Shown: in pieces, positions 61,506-64,000 of the stretch
Position numbering within the stretch: position 1 is the stretch's first letter
Layout of the letters: each line of letters begins with the position of its first letter
Origin: Schistosoma mansoni
Lineage: Eukaryota > Platyhelminthes > Trematoda > Strigeidida > Schistosomatidae
NCBI RefSeq assembly: GCF_000237925.1
Contig: NC_031497.1
Span: 13,562,512-13,626,511 of the forward strand
Reading direction: 5' to 3'
Length of the DNA: 64,000 bases
The notes under the pieces: model-generated
The model's input: only the letters and a program-made list of their open reading frames with translations
Told to the model about the DNA's origin: nothing
The model's database searches: none
Translations under genes and position numbers: made by a program

Positions 61506-61787
61506 CTCTAAATCTTGTACATAAGTTATTTTCTATCTTGTGGTACGATGTGGTCGGTTTGATTGGTATATAAATTCAGTATGTTTGAAATATAATAATT
61601 CATACCACAGAGGCTGTTCTGGACTTAACTGGCTGGGCTAGGCAGAAGCAGGACCGATACGTACTTTAGACTGCTCGTACGGTTTCCGTGTGTCACTGTT
61701 CCAATCGATAATTCGCTGCTCTCTGACTGGCGATCTTATCACGTCACACGTTAACAGAGCATCCACTCGACCACAAGCTATAACAGT
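61506..61787 (+). mobile_element. LTR fragment, 3' half
   Basis: It aligns with the second half of the solo LTR family (TGTGGTACGATGTGGTCGGT, GGACTTAACTGGCTGGGCTAG) and ends AAGCTATAACA. The 5' half is missing. Confidence 0.75.
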
Positions 61788-62300
61788 CCCCAACTGTGAA
61801 TTATGATTATTTCAGCTATTCCGATCAGGAAGTCTGGACCTACTGACATAGCTCAGATTAGCAGCCAATGACTTCGCGGACTGATGGTACATCTTGATCT
61901 GCCTGTACCCATCTTCTAACTCACTTCGATACCATTCACTGTGACTGGAGAGAAAATACAGTTTAGAGGAGGGACTTTTTCCGAATTGAACAAGTTATAA
62001 AATTATCTAAAGTTTAGGGAGAAATTGTAACATCGAAATAGTTTGCAGTTGAGTTATGGGGATAACTCTCGAAATAATAGACATAATTGTAGAAAAGTTG
62101 GAAATAACAGTTGATTAGTGCATATGAAAATCTAAAACAGTTTTTAAGGTTATTGTAAGAATAAGAGGTTGAACCAGATGCTTTAGCATATAGATTTACG
62201 CTTGAATCGCTAAGTTGCTAAAATCACTGTAATTTATACAATTTTGGTTTGCATTCCATTCGAACCTATTTTTTTGACTGTGAAAAATAATCCTAGTGAA
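61788..62300. other. NAA25 intron sequence, no feature seen
   Basis: No recognisable feature. Confidence 0.45.
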
Positions 62301-63166
62301 GCACGACGACTACAATTGACAAGACGCTCCAGAAATGAACTTTTGACTGTTGTCATATACGGTAATCGTGAATACCTAAGCATAGGGATTGAAGTAGTCG
62401 AACGCGTCAACTCCACTTATCTTGGAAGTCTGATCAGCCTTAATTGGTTGCTGTCTAAATAAATATCTGTACAGATCTAAAATCCTCGTTTGGCTTTTGC
62501 CAACTTACGTCACCTATGGTGAAGTAGAGATATCCGTCTATCAATTAAGGGACGAGTATACTGCACAGCAGTTCGCTCTGTTCTACTTTAAGACAGCGAA
62601 ACGTGGCCATTAAAAATAGAAGACACTCGTAAGTTTCTAGTATTTGATCGCATATGTCTTAGAAATATTGCCAGAATCATCTGGGATCACTGGGTAAGTA
62701 ATGGTGAGGTTAGACGCACGGTATTAGGGGATGATGGTAAATCAGTTGATGAGGTCGTGAATCTTCATCGACTGAGATGGTTGGGCCACTTGTTACGTAT
62801 GCCTGACTAGTATTGGCAATGGTTGAAAGAGAGTTAGTGGCGGCCAAACCAAAACGTGGCATCAGTCCACAAAGTCACTAAATTCTGATCTGAGCCATGT
62901 TGGTAGACGCAGACTACATGGTTGGGGTACGCGCGACTATCGCAACCAATGATTGGAGACTCTGAGTGACATGGTTTAGAATCGATCACAATGGAATAGG
63001 TGTACACACTCTCTGTCTTCCCTTAAACTGTGAGGTTAAAATTGCTTCATACTTTTCTTATATAAAATCTTTCTTTTATGTGTTACTATCATTTGGTGTT
63101 CACCTCGTTGTGCTAATGAGGTATGGCAACTTGGACCAATGAATATGTGTGCCTAGTCCTGTGTTG
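62300..63166 (+). mobile_element. RTE-like 3'-end fragment, near-twin of the 54.7-kb copy
   Basis: GGATTGAAGTAGTCGAACGCGTC near 62388 matches SEVVERVDNFTYLGSL. From 62470 to 63050 it is almost identical to 54725-55305, including the same missing block after GTTACGTATGCCTGA. The tail decays near 63166. Confidence 0.85.
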
Positions 63167-63169
63167 AGA

Positions 63170-64000
63170 TGTGTTTGCTTTGTGAGGTCAATGTAAACTG
63201 ACATGGTAGAGAAGATCTGTAGCTCAGATGGATGATTTTGATGGAGTTTTGTTCTCTGAGCTCAGAGAACAAATACAGAGGCATCACACTACTATCAGTA
63301 TCGAGAAAAGTTTCTAACAATGTTGCTGGACAGAATGAGAAATTCAGTAGATGTCCAGCTTCCAGACCAACAGGCCGGATTCCGTAAGTTTCAGTCGTGT
63401 ACAGACCGAATCGCGACACTACGGATCATTTTTGAGCAATCAAGTGAATGGGATTTGTCACCATAGATCAACTTTCTTTGACTATGAGAAAGTGTTTGTC
63501 AGTATGGATAGAAGAACCTTATGACACCTTCTTATGTACTATAGTGTGTCTGGGAAGAACGTCAGCATCATACGGAATTCATGCGACGGACAACACTATA
63601 AAGTCGTTAATGGAGGTCAGCTGACAAACGTATTCCGAGTGAAGACCAGTGTCAGGCAAAGCTGCTCACTCTATCTCATTCTCTTTCTTCAGGTGTTTGA
63701 GTGGATCATGAAGACTTCGACATCTCAGGGAAAGCACAGAATACGAAGGACAGCTTGGATGCAACTAGACGATTTGGACTTCTCAGATGACCAAGTCCTT
63801 CTATCCCATACATACGAGTAAATGAAGGTCATGACAACCAATGTAGTGGCAGTCTATGCAGCAGTAGAACTCAATATACAGAAGGAAAATCCGAGAACCT
63901 CAAATACAACACGGAGAAAACTAACCCAATTACACTTGATGGAGAAACCTTGAAAGAGGTGGAAACTTTCACGTAGCTTGTCAGCAACATCATCGATGAA
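63170..64000 (+). mobile_element. SR2-like RTE fragment, runs off the right edge
   Basis: Decayed RT motifs in order: CAGGCCGGATTCCGTAAG (QAGFRK) near 63370, GACTATGAGAAAGTG (DYEKAFD) near 63478, VNGGQLTNVFRVKTSVRQSC near 63610-63660, FEWIMKTSTSQGKHRI near 63700 and DLDFSDDQVLLSHTYE (the FADD box as FSDD) near 63770. Stops and shifts show it is inactive. Confidence 0.85.
63248..63273. repeat. 26-bp perfect palindrome
   Basis: TTTGTTCTCTGAG followed directly by its reverse complement, inside the SR2-like fragment. Confidence 0.85.

Overview
The window is AT-rich metazoan nuclear DNA that looks like a blood fluke (Schistosoma) or close trematode. The reasons are split genes with exact intron phases, RTE-like and CR1-like non-LTR retrotransposons of the kind known from schistosomes, and tRNA-derived repeats carrying hammerhead ribozyme motifs like the schistosome SM-alpha family. 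I see no prokaryotic gene organisation, CRISPR array, rRNA or free-standing tRNA gene.

Six host genes can be assembled by following GT-AG boundaries and reading phase. (1) + strand, 5172-15338: the last two exons of an SNM1/DCLRE1A-like DNA cross-link repair nuclease, whose 5' part lies left of the window. (2) - strand, 24444-18533: a complete four-exon, 250-residue MIT plus coiled-coil protein resembling NRBF2 of the autophagy PI3K complex. (3) + strand, 24976-37475: an EGR-type transcription factor with three C2H2 fingers. Its 791-codon finger exon joins in phase to a proposed first coding exon about 9.8 kb upstream, giving 905 residues. (4) - strand, 42217-40623: POP5 of RNase P/MRP in two exons, 170 residues. 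(5) - strand, 47500-45646: an RNF185/RNF5-like membrane RING ubiquitin ligase in two exons, 214 residues. (6) - strand, 61032-49040: the C-terminal half of the NatB auxiliary subunit NAA25 in nine small exons, whose 5' part lies beyond the right edge. NRBF2-like and EGR are head-to-head with about 530 bp between their start codons.

Almost everything else is mobile-element sequence, mostly inside introns. RTE-like elements lie at 1-1797, 25.6-26.66, 27.43-31.35, 32.96-34.56, 38.27-39.99, 44.2-44.5, 54.7-55.5, 58.4-59.4 and 62.3-63.2 kb. A second RTE lineage (SR2-like) lies at 3.8-5.1, 9.3-10.5, 14.8-15.1 and 63.2-64 kb, and a third degraded RTE-type element at 16.1-17.7 kb. A CR1-like element with a PHD-type ORF1 fills the second intron of the NRBF2-like gene. 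LTR material includes solo LTRs with 5-bp target-site duplications at 2617-3114, 6206-7245 and 16658-17168, a probable one at 21130-21515, and an internally deleted gypsy-type element at 51.1-53.2 kb.

Two short repeat families are the most unusual content. One is a roughly 520-bp retroposed element present in five near-full copies plus a fragment, with target-site duplications of 7 and 11 bp at two of them. The other is a foldback element at 8.54-9.05, 12.05-12.37 and 50.32-50.64 kb that combines a tRNA-like promoter, long inverted arms and a hammerhead ribozyme motif. The 50.4-kb copy keeps an intact ribozyme core. Nesting of one element inside another gives a relative insertion order at several sites.
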